Origin: Apoderus coryli
Lineage: Eukaryota; Arthropoda; Insecta; Coleoptera; Attelabidae
Assembly: GCA_911728435.2 (NCBI GenBank)
Contig: OU452210.1
Span: forward strand, 8,246,001-8,310,000
Direction of reading: 5' to 3'
DNA length: 64,000 nt
Position numbers and translations under genes: made by a program. Below the pieces are notes generated by a model. It saw only the letters and a program-made list of their open reading frames with translations. It did not search any database and was not told the DNA's origin. This document shows positions 42,001 to 50,267 of the stretch, one piece after another. Position 1 is the stretch's first letter, and each line of letters begins with the position of its first letter.

Positions 42001-43114
42001 CATAGACAGAAAATCAATAGACCAACTCAGTCATTATGACAAAAAACCATCAGCTTGGCTCGGTTTCACAAGGAATTTCATGATTGGTCCATACTTTTGT
42101 AAAGTTGGGTTGAATCTGTAACGGTTACTAGTGAAATATACCTGCAAATATTAAGGCTTTATACCATTTCAAGTATTGAGACAGTTTAGTAAATGGTCTA
42201 TTCGAAAGAATCTTGAGCAGTGTAATATTTCTGATCAAACGCTTAAAAACACAAGAGTAAGCGAATAGAGGTAAACACAGGACTAAAAGCAAAAGATAAA
42301 TTTTTCTACAGCCACAGACGATCGTAATTTTCAAAAGTTTTAAAAGGGAGTTCAATAATGTATATTGATAGAATGTAATTACTATATTTATGCAATAAAT
42401 TTAGTAGGTTTACTACTGTGTAGTAATATGTAGGCGACACATTTAAGACGTCTTGAATGTTCTCTAAACACATCGTCAAATAGATGTTTTTAAGATGCAG
42501 TTGTGTTGCCTTAGTAAAAAACAAGAAACATTAGGTCAGTCGATAGTCTGAATTTGATTAAAGTCAAAACTACATAAGTGTATTTTCAAAAATTCTTCTT
42601 TATTTGAAATTATATTTACAAAAAGAAATATTCCACATTAAATGGTGTGTTATAGAGATTTGCTGTTTACAATAATTATTATAATTAATTTTTATGATTT
42701 CTAAAAAATGTATCGACTGACCTCATGTTTCTTGTTTTTTACTATTAAATAAAAGTTTTTCACACAATGTATGTATACATGGTTTCAACCCATATTGCAA
42801 CTGAGACACTAGGTAAGAATTCTTTGTAAAACTTATTAATGCCACTGAAGACGGAACAGTAAAGTTCCGAAACATGTTTGGCTGATTTGAATATCTGTAT
42901 AAAATTTATTTTGTGGAGTAGACGTCTTTGATTTATAAATCCGCTCCTCGTCGTAATGGATTATTTCAGAAAATATATTAATAAACTTTACCTTCTTTTT
43001 CAGCTAATTGATACCAACAAAGATGGCGTTATTACCATAGAAGAATTAATAAATTGGGTATCACGTGATGAGAGATTTTTAAAGTCTTTAGAAACGCTAG
43101 ACACTGTATTGTGA
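20885..43114 (+). CDS. Kcnip: Kv channel-interacting protein-like calcium sensor (six exons; 5' end not identified)
   Basis: This gene encodes a neuronal calcium sensor of the KChIP branch (fly CG5890 type), a cytosolic EF-hand protein that in the known family binds A-type Kv4 channel N-termini and modulates trafficking and gating. Exons are 20885-21009, 28508-28577, 30999-31069, 38950-39097, 39177-39241 and 43004-43114; all junctions are AG/GT and phases join exactly, giving about 195 codons. Order of domains: KFTKKEIQLMYRGFKQECP (EF1 region with the Cys-Pro of a non-binding hand), EF2 around KQKQTGKISFEDF, EF3 loop DLNGDGLISKNE, EF4 loop DTNKDGVITIEE, and C-terminus ETLDTVL. EF3 and EF4 have all canonical ligands; EF2 has Lys where the first Asp is expected. 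The first visible codon is split, so at least one upstream exon is missing. The fold family is certain; KChIP versus another sensor branch is inferred. Confidence 0.9.
23799..23890 (+). repeat. Retroelement tail with degenerate hammerhead-like fold
   Basis: From 23799 the sequence reads GTAC, CTGAGGA, one spare A, GGC, a six-base loop, GCC, GAAAC, GCT, GTAC. The arrangement resembles the three Penelope-type tails in this window but is one base short at the cleavage position, and the flanking sequence differs. It is followed by a T-rich/A-rich stretch. It is probably the 3' end of another retroelement family. Confidence 0.4.
25019..25153. repeat. 72-bp direct duplication
   Basis: The segment beginning gcttctctataaaaaatat at 25019 is repeated at 25091; both continue through ttagatatgtaaaatgtcat to gctctacatttg. 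The period is 72 bases and identity is near complete apart from a small A/T-run length difference. Confidence 0.9.
25582..26100 (+). mobile_element. LINE ORF2 endonuclease-linker fragment
   Basis: The frame at 25582-25842 reads SKDQHNLHYCLQYRTATLSR, resembling the SDHxxI motif and following strand of a LINE endonuclease. In another frame, from about 25862, DEWMKVLNNTIISLFNVHAP then IKTV resembles the conserved phrase before the reverse transcriptase of jockey-type elements. Stops and a frameshift break it and no RT core follows. The SDH motif has degenerated to KDQH. The call rests on motif memory. Confidence 0.5.
28508..28577 (+). CDS. Kcnip: Calcium-sensor exon (EF1 region)
   Basis: Bounded by ttttag and gtatgt. 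It encodes ECPTGMVDEDAFKHIFAQFF plus PLG, the Cys-Pro-containing non-canonical first EF hand of this family. It ends with one base of a split Asp codon. Confidence 0.9.
28578..30998 (+). other. Calcium-sensor intron, nothing else recognised
   Basis: The intron is AT-rich with poly-T runs and a (TA)n patch near 30625-30656. No other gene was seen. Confidence 0.5.
30625..30658. repeat. (TA)n microsatellite, imperfect
   Basis: A run of alternating T and A broken by single G/C bases lies inside a calcium-sensor intron. It is self-complementary and length-variable by nature. Confidence 0.7.
30999..31069 (+). CDS. Kcnip: Calcium-sensor exon (EF2)
   Basis: Bounded by ttttag and gtaggt. It encodes DATNYAHYVFNTMKQKQTG then KISFE. 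The EF2 loop lacks the expected first Asp (Lys instead), so calcium binding at this hand is doubtful. Confidence 0.9.
31070..38949 (+). other. Large calcium-sensor intron
   Basis: This is a 7.9-kb intron. Apart from the LINE reverse-transcriptase fragment at 38.27-38.55 kb I recognise nothing. The stretch at 33.4-34.2 kb is less AT-rich and looks like old repeat sequence, but no family could be named. Confidence 0.5.
38265..38660 (+). mobile_element. LINE reverse-transcriptase fragment
   Basis: The frame at 38265-38546 reads NEQFGFQYERSTERNLLEFI, then GYQVQTIYTDFSNYFHSVNH and CAGIPAHLLGWLESL. This matches the N-terminal half of a jockey-type RT: the QFGF-RST region, motif A (TDFSxxF) and the following helix. 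Motif A retains the TDF Asp but has FHSV where FDRV/FDSV is usual. A stop follows and motifs B and C (YADD) are not seen, so it is a truncated dead copy. It lies about 0.3 kb before a calcium-sensor exon. Confidence 0.75.
38950..39097 (+). CDS. Kcnip: Calcium-sensor exon (EF3)
   Basis: Bounded by tttcag and gtaaag. It encodes DFLNILSKVSRGSIQEKLQW, then the canonical EF3 loop DLNGDGLISKNE and EMLDVVSSIYEML. It ends with one base of a split Gly codon. Confidence 0.92.
39177..39241 (+). CDS. Kcnip: Calcium-sensor exon (EF3-EF4 linker)
   Basis: Bounded by ttatag and gtaagt, after a 79-base intron. It encodes GRATQPAVEDNSAKEHVERI plus FH, matching the EF3-EF4 linker of the family. Confidence 0.88.
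40825..40962 (+). mobile_element. tRNA-derived SINE, plus-strand copy
   Basis: A tRNA-like head ends in a box-B-like gagtgcgaatcccagctc (40887-40904). It is followed by a T-rich spacer and a tail, ttctaatttttgaataaag then tagttagtttgttacgtta. The copy at 62870-63000 on the other strand has the same box-B context and an almost identical tail, which defines the family. Box A is poorly preserved here. It sits in the sense orientation inside a calcium-sensor intron. Confidence 0.75.
42511..42744. repeat. Inverted repeat with 34-36 bp arms
   Basis: The left arm at 42511-42546 (starting ttagtaaaaaacaagaaac) is the reverse complement of 42711-42744 (starting tatcgactgacctcatgttt) with a single mismatch. 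The arms flank about 165 bp. This is compatible with a MITE-like or retroelement terminal structure upstream of the Penelope-type tail at 42.84 kb. Confidence 0.85.
42790..42950 (+). mobile_element. Penelope-type 3' tail remnant 1, with hammerhead-like motif
   Basis: The segment 42841-42884 carries GCCA, CTGAAGA, a spare C, stem GGAAC/GTTCC around a six-base loop, GAAAC, ATGTT and TGGC. About 40 bases later comes aaaatttattttgtggagta, matching the end of the intact Penelope-like element at 53.7 kb (gattttgtggagttgagac). No coding sequence remains. It lies in the sense orientation, about 50 bp before the final calcium-sensor exon. Confidence 0.65.
42841..42882 (+). ncRNA. Hammerhead-ribozyme-like motif 1
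   Basis: Stem I is 42841-42844 with 42879-42882. The CTGAAGA core is 42845-42851 and one extra base (C) is at 42852. Stem II is 42853-42857 with 42864-42868. GAA is 42869-42871, stem III ACATGT is 42872-42877, and the nucleotide 5' of the predicted cut is T42878. The layout matches a type I hammerhead except for the extra base after the core. Activity is unproven. Confidence 0.5.
43004..43114 (+). CDS. Kcnip: Calcium-sensor terminal exon (EF4)
   Basis: Acceptor ttttcag; the exon ends with a TGA stop at 43112-43114. It encodes the canonical EF4 loop DTNKDGVITIEE and the C-terminal helix RFLKSLETLDTVL. AATAAA signals follow at 43205 and 43313. Confidence 0.92.
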   Translation, partial: LIDTNKDGVITIEELINWVSRDERFLKSLETLDTVL

Positions 43115-43204
43115 TGCATTTTGTACTTTCTATAAATATCCAAATAATAGTACCTAACGCGTTTAATATTCCTGACAAAAACCAAATGTATCAATATTAC
43201 ATTA

Positions 43205-43318
43205 AATAAAATTTCCCATTTCCCTATGTAAACATTATCGAAATCATTCTTTGTAAATTTACCTGTTATAGTACATTTCTAAGTAAAAAAAGTTATTTTT
43301 CTTGAATATTAGAATAAA
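43205..43318 (+). terminator. Candidate polyadenylation signals of the calcium-sensor gene
   Basis: AATAAA hexamers at 43205-43210 and 43313-43318 lie 91 and 199 bases past the stop codon. In an AT-rich genome the hexamer is common, so the position is the main support. Confidence 0.45.
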
Positions 43319-44849
43319 GTAAGAAAATAAACGTAAATATAAAATTTGGCTCGTATAAACTACCAATGTTTTCCTGTGATAATGGAATTTATAAAAATGC
43401 ATTTTCTACAACCTAGCTAGATAAAACTTTAAATAAATATATAGTACGTCTCGTTTATTAGCTTTTGGCGTATAAAGATTAAGGTTATTGGTATGATGAG
43501 AATTTCAGGAGACATAAACAATAGTTGTTATAGGAAAATCCGCAAGTGGACTGGTGTTTAAAAGGAATATTTTAGAAAGTATTACCACGAAAATTACAAA
43601 AATTCGTGCTTCAGAGCTTTTCTCAATTTTTATTTTCTAGGGATCGATTTTTTTCAATATATCCCACTTTTATTTACAGTATAAGTATGGCATAACCACG
43701 ATAACTATGTACCTACGTTGTGCACATTTCTTTATTTTATATTATACTTAATAAATTAAATTTATTAAATTTTAATTTTGCATGTTTTATCTAAAACATT
43801 TTAATTTCACAATATCCAATGGGAAATATATCTCTTTGAGACACATACCGTTTACTCTAAATTCAAATAGTTATATAAGTAACTTATTAAAAAATACATA
43901 TTAATAAGAATAACTGGTTTTCAAATATTAACAAACACGTTTTGAGCGGTTTACGTAATACTTTCAAACGCCCTGCAGTATTATCATATTATTAATTTCT
44001 GAGCATCTAAATCTTTAAAAGATTCAGCCACACAGGTTTTTAGTTGTTAACTCGTTGACTGGGGTTATTTTGCAACAATTTTTTAATATTTGGCATAAAA
44101 TGCGCCATCAAAACTTCGGTACCTCTTAGGGCTAGACTGTGTAGGTTGGACACAAAAACTTAGAAATATTCCATTTAGTTTACATTTTACAAGACCTTAA
44201 AATATAACTTCCTAACATATTGAACAAGGCGAAAATAATTGAGCAACGTTTGAGTTTGTAAGTAGACTAACATTTTAAAAAATTAAAAGCACAAATTCCG
44301 CCTTATGCTGTAACATAAACTCAATAATATAGTTATACATTTGTAATACCTTTCAAAATAAAGTTTAATGTTATTCAATTTATTTATTCAAAGCAACCAG
44401 ATGTCCCGGTAGATTTTTGATCATTTACAGATTACCTACAGGCTTTAGACCAAAACAAGGCAGGATTTTAATTAATGCCATTAAAAATCCATTTCTGTAA
44501 CAAAATCGCTCTAAACACTACGGTTGTAGAAAAAGTCAAAGTTGTAACAAAAACATATAGCATAATATGCTACATTGTATAGTATAGTTATTATATTAAA
44601 TAGATAAGTAATGTAATATAATTATGAAATTCAATTTTATTCTGTATAATATTTAGAAGAATCAATCTCAATTTGGCAATTGAGGAAAAACAAATAATTG
44701 TTCTAATTTAGCATCTCATCTGCTATGTATAGAGGACATCAGGAATGCAGCCAAAAAGATACATCTCAAACATGAGTCCGAAATTTTAACATCATTTTTC
44801 ATTTCTTTTCTGGAAGAAATGAATTGACCGGGTCTATTTTCTGAATATA

Positions 44850-44960
44850 ATAAAATAATAATAATAAAACATAATTTATTGGTACAAAACCCCAAAAGGC
44901 CATTGGCCGAACTCCTTCAGCCTTAAGAATATAAAAATTTTACATAATTGTCATTGGTCC
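44850..44960 (-). mobile_element. LINE 3' tail (minus strand)
   Basis: On the minus strand, ggctgaaggagttcggccaa, then ccttttggggttttgtacc, precede an (ATT)n run. This is a layout I associate with the 3' end of jockey/CR1-type LINEs in insects. No convincing ORF2 sequence was found upstream of it. Confidence 0.45.
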
Positions 44961-46299
44961 CCTGGATCATCCGCGGGCTAACCGCTACCATAGGATATTG
45001 CATAGACGTAAAACTATAATTGTCTGAAAAATGCGGCGATCTTGCTTACATAATTTAAGAAATTTTAAATAAGATATGTATTTGAAGGATATAATTATTT
45101 ACACCCAGAAAATATATGTATGTTTACTGAACTCAAGAACATTAAATCTAAACCTAAATACTTTCTTGCAATTTACACTTTTGGCATGAAGATATTCTAC
45201 GAGCACTTAGGGCATCGGCACCGAAAAAGGATTATACTCAGCATCTGTACGAGGATCTATTCGCACCTTTTGCGACCGTTGGATAACCCGAAGAACTAAG
45301 ATATTCTTAAACCTAAATCGTTAGATTTCTTTTTTGAAGGCCCTCTCATTCAATTCTAATGAGTTTATTTGTTCAATTAAAAAAATTAAATACTACGTGT
45401 ATTCTGATTTTATAAGTATGTAACATGAGGCCCTGTAGGATATTGTTTGTTGCAGGCAGATTGGCATAAGCTTTGAATATAGAAACAAATATTACATAAA
45501 CTAAAGTCCTTATTATTTCATTAAATCCATTGCCAAATTGGGAGTGGTTCTACGCTAATAAGATTGTTGCCACTTATTCGAATATTGTATACTTATGTAA
45601 GGCCTCTTATCTTTTTCAAAAGAGCTACTCAGGCCTGATATGAATATTTGTAGACCAATTAAGTTAAATTTCATAAATAAAAATAACCACAGAATCAGTT
45701 AGTTACCGAATAATACACACAAGTCTCGTTTTCGGTAGTCATAATCCTAATGCGGTGTGAATATGAAGCCTATAAACAGAAACTAATTATAAGTTCTGGA
45801 AATATTCTGGGGCCACGAAAAGCATAATAAAGTACCTTTCAAAACATAGAATTAAGTACCTTCTATAAATATTAAACTAAACAAATTGTAATTACAATGC
45901 TAAAACATTTGTTAATCATTTTAAAAGCAGTCTACTAGTTCCAAATGTAAAGTTTTTTCAATTAATTATGACGGCATCAGACCTAAAAAACATATCAGTC
46001 ACAAACCTATTGAAATAGAATATAACTTTTATGATGATTGATGATCTCTTAAGTGCAGTAGGAATTCCTATTGAACTGAATAATTAATGTAATAATATAT
46101 CGTTTTTATTTTACTATGGTTCTTATTTTATATTTAAGAGTTTAAATCGCTTTTGTACAATGACGGTTAAAATTATTTTGCCTATTGGATAGTATATCTT
46201 ATAAAATCGCTGTTTATTCAGGATATTCGAAAATATGGAAATAAGACAATATTATATTCATTTTAAAGAAGTAGTCCATATTGAAGTAGAGTAGAAAAA

Positions 46300-46993
46300 T
46301 ATATTCTTGATATAAAAGTCAACCTCCACGTAATAAATTTAATAGATTTCTCTAAAAATCTTTACATCTACCAAATTATTATATTATCAAAATTACGAAA
46401 AGGTATTTCATCATTATTGTTACAATTATTTAGTGACTAATTAGGAGAAATGCATTAAATCTGGAATGAAAATGTTGCAGATTGATTCATCTTTTTTTTT
46501 TTAATTTTCAAAACGCTTGTGCTGAAAGATAGTTGAATCAATCAATCTGCAACATTTATTTAACATTTTAATTGATGATTTATAAAAAGAAAAGTCGTAA
46601 TAAGGCTCAAATAATGAGTAACACAAAGTTTTTTGACAATAGATTTTAATGATTTAAGAAAAATTTTGATAGATTTATAAGATTATGTGTGATTTATTTA
46701 TCACAAGAATTTTTTTTTTTTTACGTAATGGTGAGTTTGAAATTTACTTTACTTATTCTATATAATATATCAATATATATATAATATAATATTAAAAGAT
46801 CCTTCTTTCCACGATTAATGCATTTCTCCTACTTAGTAACTAAATAATTGTAACAATAATGAAATAGCTTTTCGTAATTTTGATAACCACTGATGATGCG
46901 GCCTGCTGCGAAACATGTTTGGTAGATGTAAAGATTTTTAGAGAAATCTATTAAATTTATTATGTGTATATTGACTTTTATTTCAAGAATACA
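46300..46993. repeat. Long inverted repeat made of two opposed Penelope-type tails
   Basis: The left arm (about 46300-46462) and right arm (about 46817-46993) are reverse complements over about 160 bases. They share ttaatagatttctctaaaaa, tttacatctacc, atcaaaattacgaaaag and ggagaaatgcatta. The right arm contains an extra block of about 31 bases, the hammerhead-like core; the left arm has about eight A/T bases instead. A smaller inner inverted repeat (46471-46487 against 46540-46556, aatgttgcagattgatt) is nested inside. The structure looks like a foldback formed by two retroelement ends. Confidence 0.85.
46886..46923 (+). ncRNA. Hammerhead-ribozyme-like motif 2
   Basis: Stem I is ACCA 46886-46889 with TGGT 46920-46923. 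CTGATGA is 46890-46896 and the extra base T is 46897. Stem II is GCGG 46898-46901 with CTGC 46906-46909 (one G-U pair). GAA is 46910-46912, ACATGT is 46913-46918, and T46919 is the predicted cleavage-site nucleotide. Stems I and II differ from motifs 1 and 3 while pairing is kept. Confidence 0.5.
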
Positions 46994-48234
46994 ATATTAT
47001 ATTTTTATGATGAAACAAGTTGGTTTACTTAAAGTAAAAATTATTACCCCTACACCCGACTTCATGAGATTTCTTGATCCAAATTTATAAAACAATATAA
47101 ATACGACTAGTAGAATTTAAAGCATTTGATATTTAAAAACGTATACTTTTGGGTACGTAAAAAATCAGAATTATAGTATATTTTGAGATAATTAATAAAA
47201 TACAAAAACGAAATTTTTATATTTTATGTCGATTAAGAATATCTTTATAAATGTAAATATCCATTAGTTTTTCTTAAAGCCATTATACCTCAAATTTTTA
47301 AGCAGTTTGCATTTAAAGCTCATTTCGTGTGTGATCACATACATATCGCACTCTAGTCTATCCTATAGGGTATTCCAGACATGTAGGGCACTATTTGTTT
47401 TAATGCATAACGTCACGTTCCTAAAGGTTGCTAGTAACCGAGAAGAATGACATTATTATTTAAATCATAATAACTCCCTTATTTTATTATTATTGAAAAA
47501 TCGACCTTAAAATTTTCCATCAATATTTATCCAATAATTATATTGAAATTGTTTCCCGATTAATAAAACCACCAAATTATACAATTTCAAATGCCATCCT
47601 ACATACAAGTACGACAAAACTAAAAAAATATATAGAAAAGTTAGGAATTCTCACGTTTAAATTTGGTTTCGGGAATTTTTAAAGATTAGCAAATGTTTGT
47701 AGCAGACTTAAAATGTTTAATATAAGTATTATAGATTTATTGTAACTACAAAATATTGTATAGTCTCGAGTGAGATCAGTATTATTAATTATAATAATTA
47801 ATTTTTAGAATAACTATAAAAATGATAATGTGAATAGCTTTAAACATAATTCTAACTACTGTTGATTAAAAAAAAATGTAGTGATTCTATCTTCCTAAAA
47901 ATACAAAAAATGTTAACAATATTTTCCAATTTAACTATTAGACTTGTAGATAGAACTCATCTTGTTATTGAATCGCAAAATACTTCAAATCCTACTTTTT
48001 ATATAAATAATTTTTTAAAAATAAAGATTTGTGTGTGACTGTTGTGTTTTATTTTATAAAAAACTAATATATTAAAAACAATATAAATTTTTATTTAAAT
48101 TTTTTTCAATTTATACAGAAAGTGTTTGATAAGTCTTATTTATTTATGAAATAAATAAAATAACGAAATACACAACCAAATTTGATGTAGGACGAACAAC
48201 ATGCAAATAAAATGATTATAATGAAAATTTGTAA

Positions 48235-48495
48235 TTAAGAAACAATTTTCGCTCGTGTTGAAATAGCGAAATATGCAACGAGTATTGAGACGAAAGCTGC
48301 AATAAATTCACTCTTCACCCATGGACCACTGTAGGCACCTGAATGATAAACAGACAATACGAAGAATGGAGTTAAAGATTTTGTGTCTTCCCCAGCTCGA
48401 ATAGCTTTGCGCAAAGCACCAAATCCTTCCTCGTTGAAAATTCTCACTTCACGATTTCCACTCTTCGATAATTTGCTCTCCTCGGTCCAGCTTAC
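48235..48495 (-). CDS. SSR4: SSR4 exon 2 (terminal)
   Basis: Acceptor ctag before GTAAGCTGGACC. It encodes VSWTEESKLSKSGNREVRI through the membrane helix to the TAA stop (48237-48235). On the minus strand a polyadenylation hexamer (AATAAA at 48144-48139) lies about 90 bases downstream. Confidence 0.93.
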   Translation of the reverse strand, partial: VSWTEESKLSKSGNREVRIFNEEGFGALRKAIRAGEDTKSLTPFFVLSVYHSGAYSGPWVKSEFIAAFVSILVAYFAISTRAKIVS

Positions 48496-49415
48496 CTAGA
48501 AACAACGATTAAATCAATATATGTTTTAATCAGTTATAATAATAACCAATAAAAAGAAATACAATTCAACCGGATATTCAACCGGATTACGTACAAAGGC
48601 AAAATTATAACTCAAATCTTACATATTACGAATTTTTTACCATTATTTTCGCATTTAGCGACCCAAAAATTAGCATAAGCATACCACACCACAGTCGCAA
48701 AAGGCATTTAAACTAGTGAAATTTACGTAAAATATATTTGCGAGAGTCTAATTGAAGCTCACGTGCTAACACCATATATCCAGACTTAAGATTCAGGAAA
48801 TCTTCAAAAGTTTATACAATATGGAGCACGAAACCCAGATGTATGGGAACCCTAAGTAAGCACCACTTAAGATTTTATAATATTGTTAAAACAAAGGTAT
48901 TTCAGATATCAAGTTAAAATGAAAACGTTATAAGTAGCCATTGTACTTAGGCCGCCCTACATTATACATTGAAGACAAAAATACAAATAGCTCGAACTCA
49001 AGTTCAAATTTTTAATAAGTTATAAGTACGAACATAAGGCACGACGGCATGACCTTTAGTTACTTGAAGAGATTAATTTGCAAACTAATCTCAATTAGGT
49101 AAGTATGCCTTTACGTAGTGCATTGAATGATATTTAAAGTAATTTTAAGTACCAATAAAGTATACTTACTTGATAAGTGTTAGGTCCTACATTAGCTACA
49201 GGAAAAACATTGCCATCATCTAATTCGGCATACAAGCTGGATGCTTCTCCAGATGCACATTTAACACTAAATTCGGCAATAAATGCAATATGTGAGACAA
49301 TTGTAGCATCTTGAGTTGTAAATGTTTTTGAGGTTACTTCAGGATTTGTACAAGCAGAAGTAAAACCAGCTAGTAATACACTAAAAATACTAATTAAAAT
49401 AATTTGTTTAGCCAT
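48235..49415 (-). CDS. SSR4: Translocon-associated protein subunit delta (TRAP-delta)
   Basis: This gene encodes the delta subunit of the translocon-associated protein complex, a small single-pass ER membrane protein next to Sec61. Exons on the minus strand are 49415-49170 and 48495-48235, joined in phase 0 (TYQ/VSWTEE) across a 674-base GT-AG intron, giving 168 residues against about 170 in animals. The N-terminus MAKQIILISIFSVLLAGF is a signal peptide. The lumenal domain contains CTNPEVTSKTFTTQDATIVS and HIAFIAEFSVKC, which are diagnostic. The C-terminus has a membrane helix (FIAAFVSILVAYFAI) and a short basic tail. The start at 49415 is preferred because the ATG has a good context (acaacATGg) and begins the signal peptide. 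The gene is complete. Confidence 0.95.
49170..49415 (-). CDS. SSR4: SSR4 exon 1
   Basis: It runs from the ATG to CAA followed by the donor gtaagt. It encodes the signal peptide and the N-terminal 82 residues including two lumenal cysteines. Confidence 0.93.
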
Positions 49416-49552
49416 GTTGTTCACTCAATACTGTATGTCTAATAAATAAAATAAATGTTCATTCAACTTTTGCACAAGCCACGTAGGACAACATACAACA
49501 ACCAACAACCTAAATTCAACCTGCTTTCGTACTCGTGTATGTCGATTGTCGA

Positions 49553-49560
49553 TATCGATA
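49553..49560. promoter_or_regulatory. DRE (DREF-type) element TATCGATA
   Basis: A perfect palindromic TATCGATA lies about 140 bp upstream of the SSR4 start codon. In insects this 8-mer is the DREF-binding element of housekeeping promoters, which suits SSR4. A partial repeat (gtcgattgtcga) lies immediately upstream. Confidence 0.6.
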
Positions 49561-49860
49561 GATAAACTTCCAACGCACAACTACAAGTTCCAAATTTTAA
49601 TGGCAATTTGACGTATGACAGTGTTAGTAATTAGAGGTGAATATATATTATGATATATACGATTTTAGTTCTGTTTTGAACGTGTTTTCTTTCTACAATC
49701 GACATTCGGAATTAGGATTTATCGACTGTATAATTTTGGAAACCAGACTATTTTATAATAGTTTACCTTCCTAGGTATTCAACTTATGGTACTAACCTTT
49801 GTTCTCACAAGAGTCTATAACCACAGAGAACATATAAACTAAGTTTGTATATTCTCTGCT

Positions 49861-49937
49861 ATAACCGTCAGGATTCTGACCAAATCAATTACACCACGTG
49901 TGAACAACATTATTATGCGCAGAATCCTGACGGTTAT
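49861..49937. repeat. 18-bp perfect inverted repeat upstream of the Penelope-like frame
   Basis: ataaccgtcaggattctg at 49861-49878 is perfectly inverted at 49920-49937, with 41 bases between. A second, weaker inverted repeat (agagaacatataaact against agtttgtatattctct, two mismatches) lies directly to its left at about 49826-49857. They may belong to the 5' end of the retroelement or to an older insertion between it and the SSR4 promoter. Confidence 0.8.
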
Positions 49938-50267
49938 GTTATGGAATATGTACTCTAAAGCTGCCGTTTGTACGAGAGAGATTTGGCGATTTGGTTAAAC
50001 GTAGATTCAGCGTATTGGTGGATGACGATCACGTGGCGTGAACCATAAATGTCTTAATTCCTTTCCAGGACAGCAAAGGTTGAAATATAAACATACATAT
50101 TCCAATAGATACTATATTCGTAAAAATAATAACAAAGACGATTGAAATTTACCTGCTTCCTAGAATATTGACTATTTAAATCTAGAAAATTTTACAAAAT
50201 ACATTTTACGGGCTACTACTATAAACAATTATAAAATGATTTCAAGTTATATGAAGGTTTTCTACCT

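Larger units (their letters stand above)
39242..43003 (+). other. Last calcium-sensor intron, repeat-rich
   Basis: It contains a tRNA-derived SINE (40.82-40.96 kb), a 34-bp inverted repeat (42.51/42.71 kb) and a Penelope-type tail ending just before the terminal exon. The stretch 40600-40800 (around aaccaattgagctaaatttt) also looks like dispersed repeat but has no second copy here. Confidence 0.55.
43319..48234. other. Intergenic region with retroelement tails
   Basis: The region lies between the calcium-sensor gene and SSR4. It holds a LINE-type 3' tail on the minus strand (44.85-44.96 kb) and the inverted Penelope-type tail pair (46.30-46.99 kb). Elsewhere it is AT-rich sequence without a recognisable gene. 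Confidence 0.5.

Noticed and set aside
47280..47440. Possible minus-strand LINE C-terminal coding fragment
   Set aside because: The similarity is a few residues long with stops and could be chance.
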